From Microbulbifer sp. MKSA007 (GTDB lineage Bacteria > Pseudomonadota > Gammaproteobacteria > Pseudomonadales > Cellvibrionaceae): 64,000 bases of DNA. This document shows, one piece after another, positions 35,649-44,322 of this stretch. The notes under the pieces were generated by a model. It did no database searches and was not told the origin of the DNA. It was given only the letters and a program-made list of their open reading frames with translations. Numbering within the stretch: position 1 is the stretch's first letter; the number at the start of each line of letters is the position of its first letter. Location: contig CP128433.1 in assembly GCA_032615215.1 (NCBI GenBank), positions 1,819,501 to 1,883,500 on the forward strand, read 5' to 3'. Position numbers and translations under genes: made by a program.

Positions 35649-36122
35649 TTACTGCTGGGACACGGCGCCACTAAAATCCAATTGTCGCCAAGCCTCGTAG
35701 ATAACAATGGCGGCGGCATTGGACAGGTTGATACTGCGGCTCTCGGCACGCATGGGGATACGCAAAGTGTTTTCGGCCCCTACTGCTTGCAGGAACTCTG
35801 CGGGCAGTCCCCGGGTCTCCGGGCCAAACACAATGGCGTCATCCGCCTGGAATTCGATCGCGGTATGGCTTTTGCTTCCCTTGGTGGAGAGCGCCAGCAC
35901 CCTGGCGGGTTGTTCGCTATCGATAAAGGTCTGCCAGTCCTTGTGGCGCACCACGCGACTGTACTCGCTGTAGTCGAGGCCGGCGCGACGCAGGCGTTTG
36001 TCATCCATATCGAAACCCAAGGGCTCGATAAGGTGCAGCTCTGCCCCGGTATTGGCGCAAAGTCGAATAATATTGCCGGTATTTGGCGCTATTTCAGGTT
36101 GGTATAGAACAATCTTGAACAT
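35649..36122 (-). CDS. trmL: tRNA (cytidine/uridine-2'-O)-methyltransferase TrmL
   Basis: A 157-residue SPOUT methyltransferase: start MFKIVLYQPEIAPNTGNIIR, LHLIEPLGFDMDDKRLRRAG, the knot segment AIVFGPETRGLPAEFL, and the SAM-site ending RSINLSNAAAIVIYEAWRQL. TrmL methylates the 2'-OH of nucleotide 34 in tRNA-Leu isoacceptors. It is 14 bp upstream of the flavodoxin gene and downstream of the GcvR-like gene. Length and motifs are normal. Confidence 0.95.
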   Translation of the reverse strand: MFKIVLYQPEIAPNTGNIIRLCANTGAELHLIEPLGFDMDDKRLRRAGLDYSEYSRVVRHKDWQTFIDSEQPARVLALSTKGSKSHTAIEFQADDAIVFGPETRGLPAEFLQAVGAENTLRIPMRAESRSINLSNAAAIVIYEAWRQLDFSGAVSQQ

Positions 36123-36204
36123 GAGGTGGCGTTTGCGCTGGAGAGACTTCTAGCTAGACCGGACAGCAGTGCCCGGCCCTGTACGGCTGCGGATTATTCC
36201 ACAA

Positions 36205-36735
36205 TTAGATGGGGGTGGCGATCTCCTCGCAATCGATCTCGACCCCGAGTTCATTGGCAATCTGGTCCAGATCGTCACGCAGGCCGTCGAGGTCTATGTC
36301 TTCGGCCACGCTGATGGTGCACTCGGCATTAAACAGGGGCTCACCGCTCCAGGGGGTGCTGCCGTAAGTGGTTTCCAGGTGCTCCATATTGATATGGTGA
36401 ACGGTAAGTGCGCGCGAGATCTCGCGGACTATACCGGGACGGTCGTTGCCAACCAGTTTCAGCGTCAGCGTTTGCTGGGGTTTGGCGGATACTGCAATGG
36501 CATCTTCAATAACCAGGTTGTAGCCTGCGTTTGCCAGGGCTGATAACGCCTCTTTAAGTGTCTCGCTTTTATCTGCGGGCACCGCCACCCGCAGGATTCC
36601 GGCAAACTTCCCAGCGAAGTGGGCCATATGGCTGTCTTCCCAGTTGCCGCCGTTATCTGCGATAACTGCTGAAAGCTTTTCCACGACACCGGGCTTGTCA
36701 TCAGAGATCATGGAGATAACGAGATGCTGTTGCAT
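36205..36735 (-). CDS. gcvR: GcvR-like ACT-domain regulator
   Basis: A 176-residue protein made of two ACT domains, about residues 4-75 (VISMISDDKPGVVEKLSAVI) and 90-165 (LTLKLVGNDRPGIVREISRA). This is the layout of GcvR, the glycine-cleavage regulator that binds glycine and antagonises GcvA. No gcv gene is nearby, so the exact role is inferred. It ends 82 bp before trmL on the same strand and is divergent from the thiamine-binding gene. Confidence 0.8.
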   Translation of the reverse strand: MQQHLVISMISDDKPGVVEKLSAVIADNGGNWEDSHMAHFAGKFAGILRVAVPADKSETLKEALSALANAGYNLVIEDAIAVSAKPQQTLTLKLVGNDRPGIVREISRALTVHHINMEHLETTYGSTPWSGEPLFNAECTISVAEDIDLDGLRDDLDQIANELGVEIDCEEIATPI

Positions 36736-36866
36736 ATAGGGTTCCTTTGCTTCACGAGAGACGTTGAGCTGACATTGTAATAGGATCTCGTCGAATAACT
36801 CTATCGGCCAATCTCAAAAGCGTTATTTTGAAACCAATATCCAAGTACTTTAACGAGGGACTGTTG

Positions 36867-37172
36867 ATGAACGTGATTGCTGACTTATGTGTGATCCCTA
36901 TCGGCGTTGGTGTTTCCGTCAGTAAATACGTTGCTGAGTGCGAGCGGGTGCTGGAGGAGGCGGGGCTTTCCTATCGCCTGCACGCATACGGTACCAATAT
37001 CGAGGGGGACTGGGATAAGGTGATGGCGGCAGTTAAAGAGTGCCACGAGCGGGTGCATCAAATGGGCGCCGACCGAATCAGTTCCAGTCTGAAATTGGGA
37101 ACTCGTATTGACCGCGAGCAATCTATGCAGGATAAGATCGACAGTGTGCAAATGAAGTTGGACCAACGATAA
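36867..37172 (+). CDS. MTH1187/YkoF-type thiamine-binding family protein
   Basis: From ATG 36867 (CGAGGGA upstream) the protein is 101 residues with the ferredoxin-like thiamine-binding fold seen in MTH1187/YqgV: VIADLCVIPIGVGVSVSKYV, YRLHAYGTNIEGDWDKVMAA, RISSSLKLGTRID. Family members bind hydroxymethylpyrimidine/thiamine-like ligands; the physiological role is unclear. It precedes the exported methyltransferase by 16 bp, so the two are probably co-transcribed. Confidence 0.8.
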   Translation: MNVIADLCVIPIGVGVSVSKYVAECERVLEEAGLSYRLHAYGTNIEGDWDKVMAAVKECHERVHQMGADRISSSLKLGTRIDREQSMQDKIDSVQMKLDQR

Positions 37173-37188
37173 CAACACAGGAAAAACT

Positions 37189-38001
37189 ATGACGAGCAAT
37201 TTTAAGAAATCCCTGGTGGCCCTGGCCGGTGCCCTGGCTTTGGCGGGCACAGCCCAGGCTGCAGATTTCTCTGCTGCCATTAAGGGGGATCATCGCAACA
37301 AGGATTATGTCGCCCGCGATCAGTACCGCAATCCAGCGGAGACCCTGAAGTTTATGGGGATCGAGCCGGATATGACGGTAGTGGAAATTACTCCGGGTGG
37401 CGGTTGGTACACCGAAATTCTGGGGCCCTACCTGAGTAAGGAAGGGACCTTATATGCGGCGCACTTCCCTGAGAATAGTGAGTCCGACTACTTCAAGCGC
37501 TCCCTGAAGAACTTCAAAGCGAAGCTGGCTGCCAATGATAAGGCCTACAAGAAAGTGATTGTGACTGAGTTTGCCCCGCAAACCGGTCGCGAGATTGCTC
37601 CGGCAGGCAGTGCCGATGCCGTAGTAACTTTCCGCAACGTACACAACTGGATGTATCGCGATTATGCCGATGAAGCTTTTGCCAGCTTTTTTGCCGCGCT
37701 GAAGCCCGGTGGTGTTCTGGGGATCGTTGAGCACCGTGCCAAGCCAGGTACCAGCCTGGAAGATATGGTGAAAAGTGGTTATGTCACCCAGGAGTATGTT
37801 ATCGACCTGGCTAAAAAAGCGGGCTTTGAGTTCGAAGAGGCCAGCGAGGTAAATGCGAACCCCAAAGACACTGCTGACCACCCCAAAGGCGTATGGACCT
37901 TACCACCGGTAATGCGCTTGGGTGAAGAGGACCGTGAAAAGTATCTCGCTATCGGCGAGAGCGATCGTATGACCCTGCGCTTCCGCAAACCCAAGTCCTG
38001 A
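37189..38001 (+). CDS. Class I SAM-dependent methyltransferase with an export signal
   Basis: The 270-residue product starts with a strong Sec signal peptide (SLVALAGALALAGTAQA, cleavage before ADF). The rest is a Rossmann methyltransferase-like domain: SAM-site motif I VVEITPGGGWYTEIL, then TLYAAHFPE, DAVVTFRNVHNWMY (motif IV-like) and ALKPGGVLGIVEH (motif VI-like). SAM is not normally available in the periplasm, so either the domain does another job or it is not exported as predicted. Related proteins with the same layout are common in marine and other proteobacteria but uncharacterised as far as I know. It follows the thiamine-binding gene. Confidence 0.75.
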   Translation: MTSNFKKSLVALAGALALAGTAQAADFSAAIKGDHRNKDYVARDQYRNPAETLKFMGIEPDMTVVEITPGGGWYTEILGPYLSKEGTLYAAHFPENSESDYFKRSLKNFKAKLAANDKAYKKVIVTEFAPQTGREIAPAGSADAVVTFRNVHNWMYRDYADEAFASFFAALKPGGVLGIVEHRAKPGTSLEDMVKSGYVTQEYVIDLAKKAGFEFEEASEVNANPKDTADHPKGVWTLPPVMRLGEEDREKYLAIGESDRMTLRFRKPKS

Positions 38002-38063
38002 TCGTTTTACAATATTCTGGGGGTGGCTATGGCTGCTCCCAGCCTACCTGAATTAGTCGCTGT

Positions 38064-38288
38064 ATGATTATTCCCTTCGAACAACTAGATGCCGATACCC
38101 TGCAAAGTCTGCTGGAAGAGTACGCCACTCGCGAGGGCACCGAATACGGTGAGCGTGAAGTGGAACTGGTGGACAAAGTTGCCAGCCTGCGTCGCCAGCT
38201 GCAATCCGGCCAAGTGGTGATCTGGTTTGAGCCCGGTGAAGAAACTGTAAACTTGGTCCTGGCCGAGGACCTGCCCCCCGATGTCTGA
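38064..38288 (+). CDS. YheU family protein
   Basis: A 74-residue acidic protein matching YheU from start (IIPFEQLDADTLQSLLEEYA) to end (GQVVIWFEPGEETVNLV). The function is unknown. It overlaps the downstream hydrolase by 8 bp, which fits the yheT/yheU-like neighbourhood of enterobacteria. Confidence 0.85.
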   Translation: MIIPFEQLDADTLQSLLEEYATREGTEYGEREVELVDKVASLRRQLQSGQVVIWFEPGEETVNLVLAEDLPPDV

Positions 38289-38919
38289 ATGGTTAATCGA
38301 TAGCCCGAGTGAGCCCTGTGCGCGCTTTCTATTTGCCCATGGCGCCGGGGCACCGATGGACAGTGAGTTTATGCAGTTCCTGGCGCAGGGGTTGTGTGAG
38401 CAGGGTGTGGAAGTTGTCCGTTTTGAGTTTCCCTATATGGCGCAGCGGCGCACCGGGGGAAGTAAGCGGCCACCCAATACCATGCCCCAGCTACAAGAGT
38501 CTTTCCGCGAGCAAATCGTCCAGCTAGGCCCCGAGTTGCCCCTGTTTATCGGTGGTAAGTCCATGGGCGGGCGCGTGGCGAGTCTATTGGCGGATGAATA
38601 CTGGGGGCAGAAGGCGATTGCCGGTGCCGTGTGCCTGGGATATCCGTTTCACCCCCAGGGCAAGCCGGAAAAGCTGCGTACCGAGCACTTGGTGGATATT
38701 CGTTGCCAGACCTTGGTGATTCAGGGAGATCGGGACCCATTAGGCAGTCGGGCTGAGGTAGAAGGCTACGGTTTGGCGAACACCATTGAGGTCGAGTGGC
38801 TGGAAGATGGCGATCACGACTTTAAACCCCGTCGCGCCAGCGGTTTTAACCAACTTCAGCATTGGCAATCCGCAGTAGAATTGGCCGCCCGGTTTATGCT
38901 GCGATCTCCAGGACAGTGA
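38281..38919 (+). CDS. Alpha/beta hydrolase (KANL3/Tex30-like)
   Basis: A 212-residue alpha/beta-hydrolase with FLFAHGAGAPMDSEFMQFLA near the N-terminus, the nucleophile elbow GGKSMGGRVASL (Ser), acid in VIQGDRDPLG and His in LEDGDHDFKPR. It is typical of the small KANL3/Tex30-type hydrolases of unknown substrate. Its start overlaps the yheU end; its 3' end overlaps by 26 bp the end of the ABM gene on the other strand. Confidence 0.85.
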   Translation: MSEWLIDSPSEPCARFLFAHGAGAPMDSEFMQFLAQGLCEQGVEVVRFEFPYMAQRRTGGSKRPPNTMPQLQESFREQIVQLGPELPLFIGGKSMGGRVASLLADEYWGQKAIAGAVCLGYPFHPQGKPEKLRTEHLVDIRCQTLVIQGDRDPLGSRAEVEGYGLANTIEVEWLEDGDHDFKPRRASGFNQLQHWQSAVELAARFMLRSPGQ

Positions 38920-39181
38920 TGCGCTCTTCCCGCACCATCAGTGGGTTGAGTAGGTTCATCTGCGCGCGGCGCTCCTGGCTGGTATACCAGTGTTGCCAAT
39001 GGAGCTCAGATTGCCATTTGGAGAGTGTAAAGCGCCGCAGGGGATTGCCCTTCTCGATATAGGTCTGCCCCTCGATAAAACCTACGGTGCGGTAGGCGCA
39101 AGTGAGGATTTTGCGGGCGGCCTCTTCATAGCTGTCCTGCATTTCTGCCGCAATTTCCCGTTCTATTAACACATAGATCAT
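38894..39181 (-). CDS. Small ABM-like (antibiotic biosynthesis monooxygenase fold) protein
   Basis: A 95-residue protein with a ferredoxin-like ABM pattern: start MIYVLIEREIAAEMQDSYEE, middle GFIEGQTYIEKGNPLRRFTL, then SKWQSELHWQHWYTSQERRA. Such proteins often detoxify or degrade quinones or haem, but this one is unassigned. It is alone on the minus strand between two plus-strand genes and overlaps the hydrolase 3' end tail to tail. Confidence 0.65.
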   Translation of the reverse strand: MIYVLIEREIAAEMQDSYEEAARKILTCAYRTVGFIEGQTYIEKGNPLRRFTLSKWQSELHWQHWYTSQERRAQMNLLNPLMVREERITVLEIAA

Positions 39182-39299
39182 TGTCAGCCCGAATTGCGTT
39201 AGCCCTATGAGGATTTTAGTGCGGGTGCAGGGGAATTACCGCGCGGGCCTCTTGCCCCTGGAGATGACGACGGCGGTAAAATTGCGCACAATGATACTT

Positions 39300-39530
39300 A
39301 TGAAGTCAGATCACACCTTAGATGCCCGCGGCCTCCTGTGCCCGGAACCCGTCATGATGCTGCATTCAGCGGTGCGTAAAGTCGCCGATGGTGAAGTGTT
39401 GAAAATGGTTGCTAGCGACCCCTCCACTCAGCGGGATGTGCCCAAGTTCTGCCAATTTCTTGGATATGAGCTGGTACAGCACGCAGAGGAAAATGACGAA
39501 TTCGTCTACTGGATTAAAAAAGCGGAATAG
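39300..39530 (+). CDS. tusA: Sulfurtransferase TusA
   Basis: From ATG 39300 the protein is 76 residues with the TusA signature: LDARGLLCPEPVMMLHSAVR (catalytic Cys in LCPEP) and DPSTQRDVPKFCQFLGYEL. TusA accepts persulfide sulfur from IscS and passes it toward MnmA for 2-thiolation of tRNA wobble uridine. This complements mnmC in the same window, as both act on mnm5s2U34. An in-frame GTG/ATG further upstream would add a non-conserved extension. Confidence 0.9.
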   Translation: MKSDHTLDARGLLCPEPVMMLHSAVRKVADGEVLKMVASDPSTQRDVPKFCQFLGYELVQHAEENDEFVYWIKKAE

Positions 39531-39605
39531 CGGGTCGCCGTTGCTCCAGCCCCCATGCCATTGGCGGGGGCTGGCACACTCCTGAATATTAAGACTCAAC
39601 AGTCC

Positions 39606-40292
39606 CTAGGGAGCTGTCACCAGGGCAGCGATAGCGGCCAGGGCTTCGGGGTCCTCGGATTTAATTTTGTTAGCGATATGGTGTTGGAAAAAGTACCGGA
39701 ATCCCTCGCTCTCCTGCGCGGGGTACAGGCAGTGATCCCCCGGTAAAACCGGAGTGGTTTCAACAATATCGTGGTCTATTAGCATGCCGTGAATATCCCC
39801 GTCGGCGTGCAACCTCCAGCTGACGACCTCAATCAGTGTCAGGTTCTCGCGCTGTTCATCCATAAACACAGCGTGGGTGCCGATGGTGTCGGGGATCTCC
39901 TGGAGTACTTCCTCAGCTTTATTGCTCTCGTATTCAAAGTATTCCGCCGCAGTCTCCAGCTCGACGATCTTGTGAATGGGGGGCTGATGGAAGATTTCCT
40001 CGATGCCGGGGTCATAGTAGCCCTCAAAGCGTCCGTCGAGAGGGTCCTTGATGTCGGGACAGGCCACTATGGTGTTTAACCAGGGAACGAGGCCTACGAC
40101 CTCGCCATTTGCTTTGAGACCCCAGCATAAAACTTTCAGGCTATATAGATCTGTGCCGCTGGAGTTGTTGGAGTAGAGCATTTCCAAGCCGTCTAGCTCC
40201 GGCGAAAGACGAATAAAGCGCCTGTCCGCAGAAGTTTCGATGGGCTCGCCGGTGAAGAGGTCAACCACATTGTTGATACTGTGGTCTGTCAT
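39606..40292 (-). CDS. Conserved hypothetical acidic protein
   Basis: A 228-residue very acidic soluble protein, no signal peptide or membrane helix. Segments such as SLKVLCWGLKANGEVVGLVP and EVVSWRLHADGDIHGMLI look like two versions of one unit (WxL-A-G-hG), suggesting an internal duplication of a small domain. I do not recognise a named family. It is divergent from epmC, with about 290 bp between. Confidence 0.6.
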   Translation of the reverse strand: MTDHSINNVVDLFTGEPIETSADRRFIRLSPELDGLEMLYSNNSSGTDLYSLKVLCWGLKANGEVVGLVPWLNTIVACPDIKDPLDGRFEGYYDPGIEEIFHQPPIHKIVELETAAEYFEYESNKAEEVLQEIPDTIGTHAVFMDEQRENLTLIEVVSWRLHADGDIHGMLIDHDIVETTPVLPGDHCLYPAQESEGFRYFFQHHIANKIKSEDPEALAAIAALVTAP

Positions 40293-40585
40293 GGAACACC
40301 TCCTTGCAGGGCCGGTTGTATACCGTCTCCACGTCAGATGAAGGTGCGACAGCGAAATGCCCTACCTCTGAAGGAAGACTGGGGCAGGAGGGTGTTTGAT
40401 TGCTTTAATTCCCTCCTCGGGGAGACGCTAGAAGGACACGCCCTCTGCGGCATCCCTGTTCCTAAAGGTATATGTTGATTTGCCGAAATACAACCAGCGC
40501 CTTTTGCGCCCCGCAAGCGCCTGCGCTTTGATCGGGGCGCAGGCGTTGATATAGTCCCCGCCTTTGAGGTATCCCGGAGAACGCC
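40293..40585. other. Intergenic region upstream of epmC
   Basis: About 290 bp between two divergent starts. It contains a GC-rich inverted repeat (CGCCTGCGC / GGCGCAGGCG, about 40512-40540) before the epmC start. No gene or RNA recognised. Confidence 0.35.
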
Positions 40586-41169
40586 TTGCCTGTTGCAACC
40601 GCACAAATGGCTTCTGTTCCTACGAAACTGCCAATGGCTGATCGTATCGTCAGAGTCTTCGATCACTGTTTTTCAGACCCAAATGGGCTCAATACCCGAC
40701 TTCGCGGGGGCTTTTGCGAGCCCTATTACCGGCCCAGGGGGAAGGTCAACCCTACCACCAGGTAGAGTTCACCCTGGACTATGCCGCCAGCGCTTTGCAT
40801 GAAGTCGCGCACTGGTGTGTCGCCGGAGAGGCCCGGCGGCAATTGCCGGATTACGGTTACTGGTATGCGCCGGATGGTCGCAGTGCCGACCAGCAGGCTG
40901 AGTTCGAGCAGGTAGAGGTCAAGCCACAGGCCCTTGAATGGATCTTTGCACGGGCTTGCGGACTCAAGTTCCGCGTGAGCGCCGACAACCTGGAGAATGG
41001 ATTGGGCGCCAGCGACCCGTTTAAAAAGGCCATCTGGCAGCAAGTTCTGGACTATTGTGATACCCGGCCCAACCCTCGGGCCTGTGCATTCGCCGAAGCC
41101 CTGATGAAGGAATTCGGCTGTCCCAATCCTTTTGATCGGGGCAGCTACCAATTGGCGGATCTCTCTTGA
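40586..41169 (+). CDS. epmC: Elongation factor P hydroxylase EpmC, frameshifted at a G5 run
   Basis: The upstream frame carries MADRIVRVFDHCFSDPNGLN and TRLRGGFCEPYYRPRG, then runs out of frame at five Gs (40737-40741). Adding one G gives RPRGEGQPYHQVEFTLDYA and joins the downstream frame with the conserved ASALHEVAHWCVAGEARRQL, YGYWYAPDGRSADQQAEFEQ and VEVKPQALEWIF. The full protein is about 180-194 residues, depending on start. I place the start at TTG 40586 because GGAGA lies 5 bp upstream; ATG 40607 and ATG 40634 are alternatives. EpmC hydroxylates the beta-lysylated Lys of EF-P. Probably a base-calling error rather than a real break. Confidence 0.8.
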
Positions 41170-42059
41170 ATAGTTATCTCATAGACGCATCGGTATATAT
41201 TTTTCGCTACTACTTTGCGCTGCCGCCCAACTGGGAAAGTCGCAGTGGCTACTCCACTGAAGCCGTTTACGGCTTTACTAACTTCCTGTTGGATATGTTG
41301 GCGCGACAACCGGGCTATATTGCCTGCGCCTTCGACGAATCATTGGGAAGCTGTTTTCGCAACGAGATTTACTCAGACTATAAGTGCAGTCGCGCACTGC
41401 CCGATGAAGCCCTGGCTTTCCAGCTGGCGGCGTGTCGGGAAATGGCTGAGGTACTGGGTATTGCCAGCTTTTCCAGTGAGCGCTACGAGGCCGATGACAT
41501 ACTGGCCACATTAACCCGGAAGCTGCACCGGCATAACCCAGTGGTCGTGAGTCGGGACAAGGATCTGGGGCAGCTGCTGGCTCGGGGTGCTGTATCCCTG
41601 TGGGATTTTGCCAACGACCGGCACCTGGATGGCGAAGGCGTACGGGAAAAGTTCGGTGTGCGCCCGGAACAGATTCCCGACTATCTGGCCCTGGTGGGAG
41701 ATACTAGCGATGATATTCCCGGGATACCCGGCGTTGGCCCAAAGACAGCGGCACGCCTGTTAGAGACATTCGACACTATAGAAATGTTGCTGGAGCAGCT
41801 CGATGCCCTTGCCACAATGCCCATTCGCGGAGCCAAGGGATTGGTGGCCCGGATAGAGGAATACGAAGAGCAGCTGCACCTCGCCAAGCGCCTGACCAGT
41901 CTTGAGGAGCGGGTTCCCCTGGGGGTAAAGCTGGCAGATTTGCGCCCACAGCCGGTAGATGTCTATCTGGCCCGTGCCCTGGCGGAGGAATTTGGTATCG
42001 GCGGCCTGAGCAAGAAGATTGAACGCACCTTAGCGGGTGTTGATGGAGAACTTACATGA
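41166..42059 (+). CDS. 5'-3' exonuclease (ExoIX/polymerase I exonuclease-like)
   Basis: A 297-residue FEN-type nuclease. The N-terminal PIN-like part has YLIDASVYIFRYYFALPPNW, metal ligands in CAFDESLGSCFRNEIYSDYK and ERYEADDILATLTRKL, and VVSRDKDLGQLL. A helix-hairpin-helix (H3TH) follows in LVGDTSDDIPGIPGVGPKTA. It resembles the detached 5'-3' exonuclease of DNA polymerase I and Xni. The TTG start at 41166 overlaps the epmC stop by 4 bp. Confidence 0.85.
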   Translation: MNSYLIDASVYIFRYYFALPPNWESRSGYSTEAVYGFTNFLLDMLARQPGYIACAFDESLGSCFRNEIYSDYKCSRALPDEALAFQLAACREMAEVLGIASFSSERYEADDILATLTRKLHRHNPVVVSRDKDLGQLLARGAVSLWDFANDRHLDGEGVREKFGVRPEQIPDYLALVGDTSDDIPGIPGVGPKTAARLLETFDTIEMLLEQLDALATMPIRGAKGLVARIEEYEEQLHLAKRLTSLEERVPLGVKLADLRPQPVDVYLARALAEEFGIGGLSKKIERTLAGVDGELT

Positions 42060-43177
42060 CGGATAGCGCTGCACAGAGTGCGGGATTAAAAATTGTCGCC
42101 GATGAGAATATTCCTGCGTTGGAGGAGTATTTCGGTGATCTGGGAACGCTGGAGCGCTACCACGGCCGCACCTTGAGCCGAGAACAATTAATTGATGCGG
42201 ATATTTTGTTGGTGCGCTCGGTAACCCAGGTTGATCAAAGCCTGCTGGAGGGGACCCGGGTGCGCTTTGTTGGCAGCTGCACCATAGGCACTGATCACCT
42301 GGATACCCAGTGGTTGGAACGCAATGAGATCTTCTGGAGCGCCGCGCCTGGCTGCAATGCCAACTCCGTGGTGGAGTATGTTTTCTGCATCCTGGCCGCA
42401 CTGGAAATTGACTGGCATGGGCGCAGCTTCGGCATAGTGGGCTGCGGCAATGTGGGCGGATTATTGCAACAGCGCTTGCATGCCCTCGGGGTTTCCTGCG
42501 CAGTTTACGATCCCTGGCTACCGGAAAACCCGGATGCGAGTGAGCTGGCAAAGGTGCTGAGCCAGGATATTGTTTGCCTTCACGCACCGCTGGTTAAGGG
42601 CGGCACCTACCCCAGTTTCCATATGATTGGAGCAGAGCAGTTGCGCCAGCTCCGCGATGGCAGCGTCTTGATTAGCGCCGGCCGGGGTGGGGTGGTAGAC
42701 AACCGGGCACTGTTGGCGGAAATCCAGCGGGGCAAGCGTTTTACTTCCGTACTGGACGTATGGGAAAACGAACCGGATATCGATACTGAATTATTGCAGC
42801 ATGTTGATCTGGGGACACCGCATATTGCCGGTTACAGCCTGGATGGGAAGCTGGCCGGCACCCGTATGATTCGCGAGGCCTTGTGCCGGGAATTGGGTAT
42901 TGCACCTATGTCTGCGGAATGTCAGCCGGCTGTTACATTTAAAGAGATCACGGGAGACTCAGCAGAAGAATTACTGTTGCAGATGTACAACCCTCGCGCG
43001 GACGATCGCCGCCTGCGCGCGGCTGCAGCAGGTGGTGTGTCGATGGGGAAGGCTTTTGATTTGCTGCGTAAAGAGTACCCCGAGCGCCTGGAGTTCAGTC
43101 ACTACAAAACTTCAGCCCAGACTTTGGGTGACGAAGAGAAACGGCAACTGGAAGTGTTGGGGTTGGCGTGCAGTTAA
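42056..43177 (+). CDS. pdxB: Erythronate-4-phosphate dehydrogenase PdxB
   Basis: A 373-residue D-isomer-specific 2-hydroxyacid dehydrogenase of the PdxB type: start KIVADENIPALEEYFGDLG, the family's AAPGCNANSVVEYVFCILAA, nucleotide loop GIVGCGNVGGLLQQRL, and the catalytic His/Glu segments LISAGRGGVVDNRALLAEI, DVWENEPDID, and TPHIAGYSLDGKLAGT. A DUF3410-type C-terminal dimerisation domain completes it. It oxidises 4-phosphoerythronate in pyridoxal phosphate synthesis. Its ATG overlaps the exonuclease stop (ATGA). Confidence 0.95.
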   Translation: MTDSAAQSAGLKIVADENIPALEEYFGDLGTLERYHGRTLSREQLIDADILLVRSVTQVDQSLLEGTRVRFVGSCTIGTDHLDTQWLERNEIFWSAAPGCNANSVVEYVFCILAALEIDWHGRSFGIVGCGNVGGLLQQRLHALGVSCAVYDPWLPENPDASELAKVLSQDIVCLHAPLVKGGTYPSFHMIGAEQLRQLRDGSVLISAGRGGVVDNRALLAEIQRGKRFTSVLDVWENEPDIDTELLQHVDLGTPHIAGYSLDGKLAGTRMIREALCRELGIAPMSAECQPAVTFKEITGDSAEELLLQMYNPRADDRRLRAAAAGGVSMGKAFDLLRKEYPERLEFSHYKTSAQTLGDEEKRQLEVLGLACS

Positions 43178-44319
43178 GTAAACAAGTAAAAAAGCTTGGT
43201 TTAATTATTAACCCCTGGGCTGGCATTGGTGGCCCGGCGGGTCTCAAGGGGAGCGATGGTGCTGAAACGGTGCAACGCGCGCTGGACGCAGGTATCGAGC
43301 CCCAGGCAAATCAGCGTGCGGCGCTGGCCCTTGAGGAGTTAAAGCCCTATAAGGATGAGCTGGAAATCCTGTGCTTTGCCGGCGATATGGGGGCCAGTAC
43401 AGCGCGTAAACTCGGTTTTTCTGTCTGTGAAGTGGGCGTGGCCGAGTGCTCGCCATCCTCCCCGGAAGATACAGAGCGTGCAGCTGCCACTATCCGCAAC
43501 AATGGTGCAGACCTCATTGTTTTTATTGGCGGTGACGGCACTGCGAGAAATATCGTCAATGCCCTGGGGGATAATTTCCCGGTACTCGGTATTCCCGCCG
43601 GAGTGAAAATGCATTCCGCCTGTTTTGCGATTTCCCCTAAAGCGGGTGGTGAGGTTTTGCGCCGTCTGATGGCTGGGCAACTGGTGGACCTCGCTGAGCG
43701 TGAAGTGCGGGATATTGATGAGCAGTCATTCCGCAGTGGGCGGGTAACCACGCGTTACTACGGCGAATTGCTGGTGCCCCAGGAAGGTCAGTTTTTACAG
43801 GCGGTAAAAAATGCCGGCCGCGAAGTGGAAGAGCTGGCAGTTGCGGATATCGCCGCAGAGATTACCGAAGACCTGGACCCGCAAACCCTGTATGTCGTTG
43901 GCCCAGGCTCTACTACGTTGGCAATCCTCAGCGAATTGGGCTGTGAGGGAACCCTGTTGGGGGTGGATTTATTATTGGATGGCCAGTTGTTGCAGTTGGA
44001 TGTCAGTGCGCCGCAAATTGAACAGGCTATTGCCGATCACAGCGGGCCGGTAAAAATCATTCTCACCGCCATTGGTGGCCAGGGTCATTTAATTGGCCGG
44101 GGTAACCAACAATTGTCGGCCAATGTGCTGCGGCGCGTTGGGCGTGATAATTTAATCGTGGTTGCGACTAAAACAAAAATTACGGAATTGCATGGGCGCC
44201 CGCTATTAATCGATAGCGGTAACCCCAAGCTTGATAAACGGTGGAGTGGTTTTATTCGAGTGGTTACCGGCTACCGGGATGCCATTCTTTATCCACTGAG
44301 TAACGGGGATATTCAATAA
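43168..44319 (+). CDS. ATP-NAD kinase-like protein (not the housekeeping NadK)
   Basis: A 383-residue protein with an NAD/diacylglycerol-kinase fold: GLIINPWAGIGGPAGLKGSD, the ATP loop VFIGGDGTARNIVNALG, and VLGIPAGVKMHSACFAISPK. The length and C-terminal half (YVVGPGSTTLAIL, LTAIGGQGHLIGRGNQQLS) match the family annotated as ATP-NAD kinase-like, which differs from NadK. The GTG start at 43168 overlaps pdxB by 10 bp. Confidence 0.85.
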   Translation: MQLSKQVKKLGLIINPWAGIGGPAGLKGSDGAETVQRALDAGIEPQANQRAALALEELKPYKDELEILCFAGDMGASTARKLGFSVCEVGVAECSPSSPEDTERAAATIRNNGADLIVFIGGDGTARNIVNALGDNFPVLGIPAGVKMHSACFAISPKAGGEVLRRLMAGQLVDLAEREVRDIDEQSFRSGRVTTRYYGELLVPQEGQFLQAVKNAGREVEELAVADIAAEITEDLDPQTLYVVGPGSTTLAILSELGCEGTLLGVDLLLDGQLLQLDVSAPQIEQAIADHSGPVKIILTAIGGQGHLIGRGNQQLSANVLRRVGRDNLIVVATKTKITELHGRPLLIDSGNPKLDKRWSGFIRVVTGYRDAILYPLSNGDIQ

Positions 44320-44322
44320 GCG

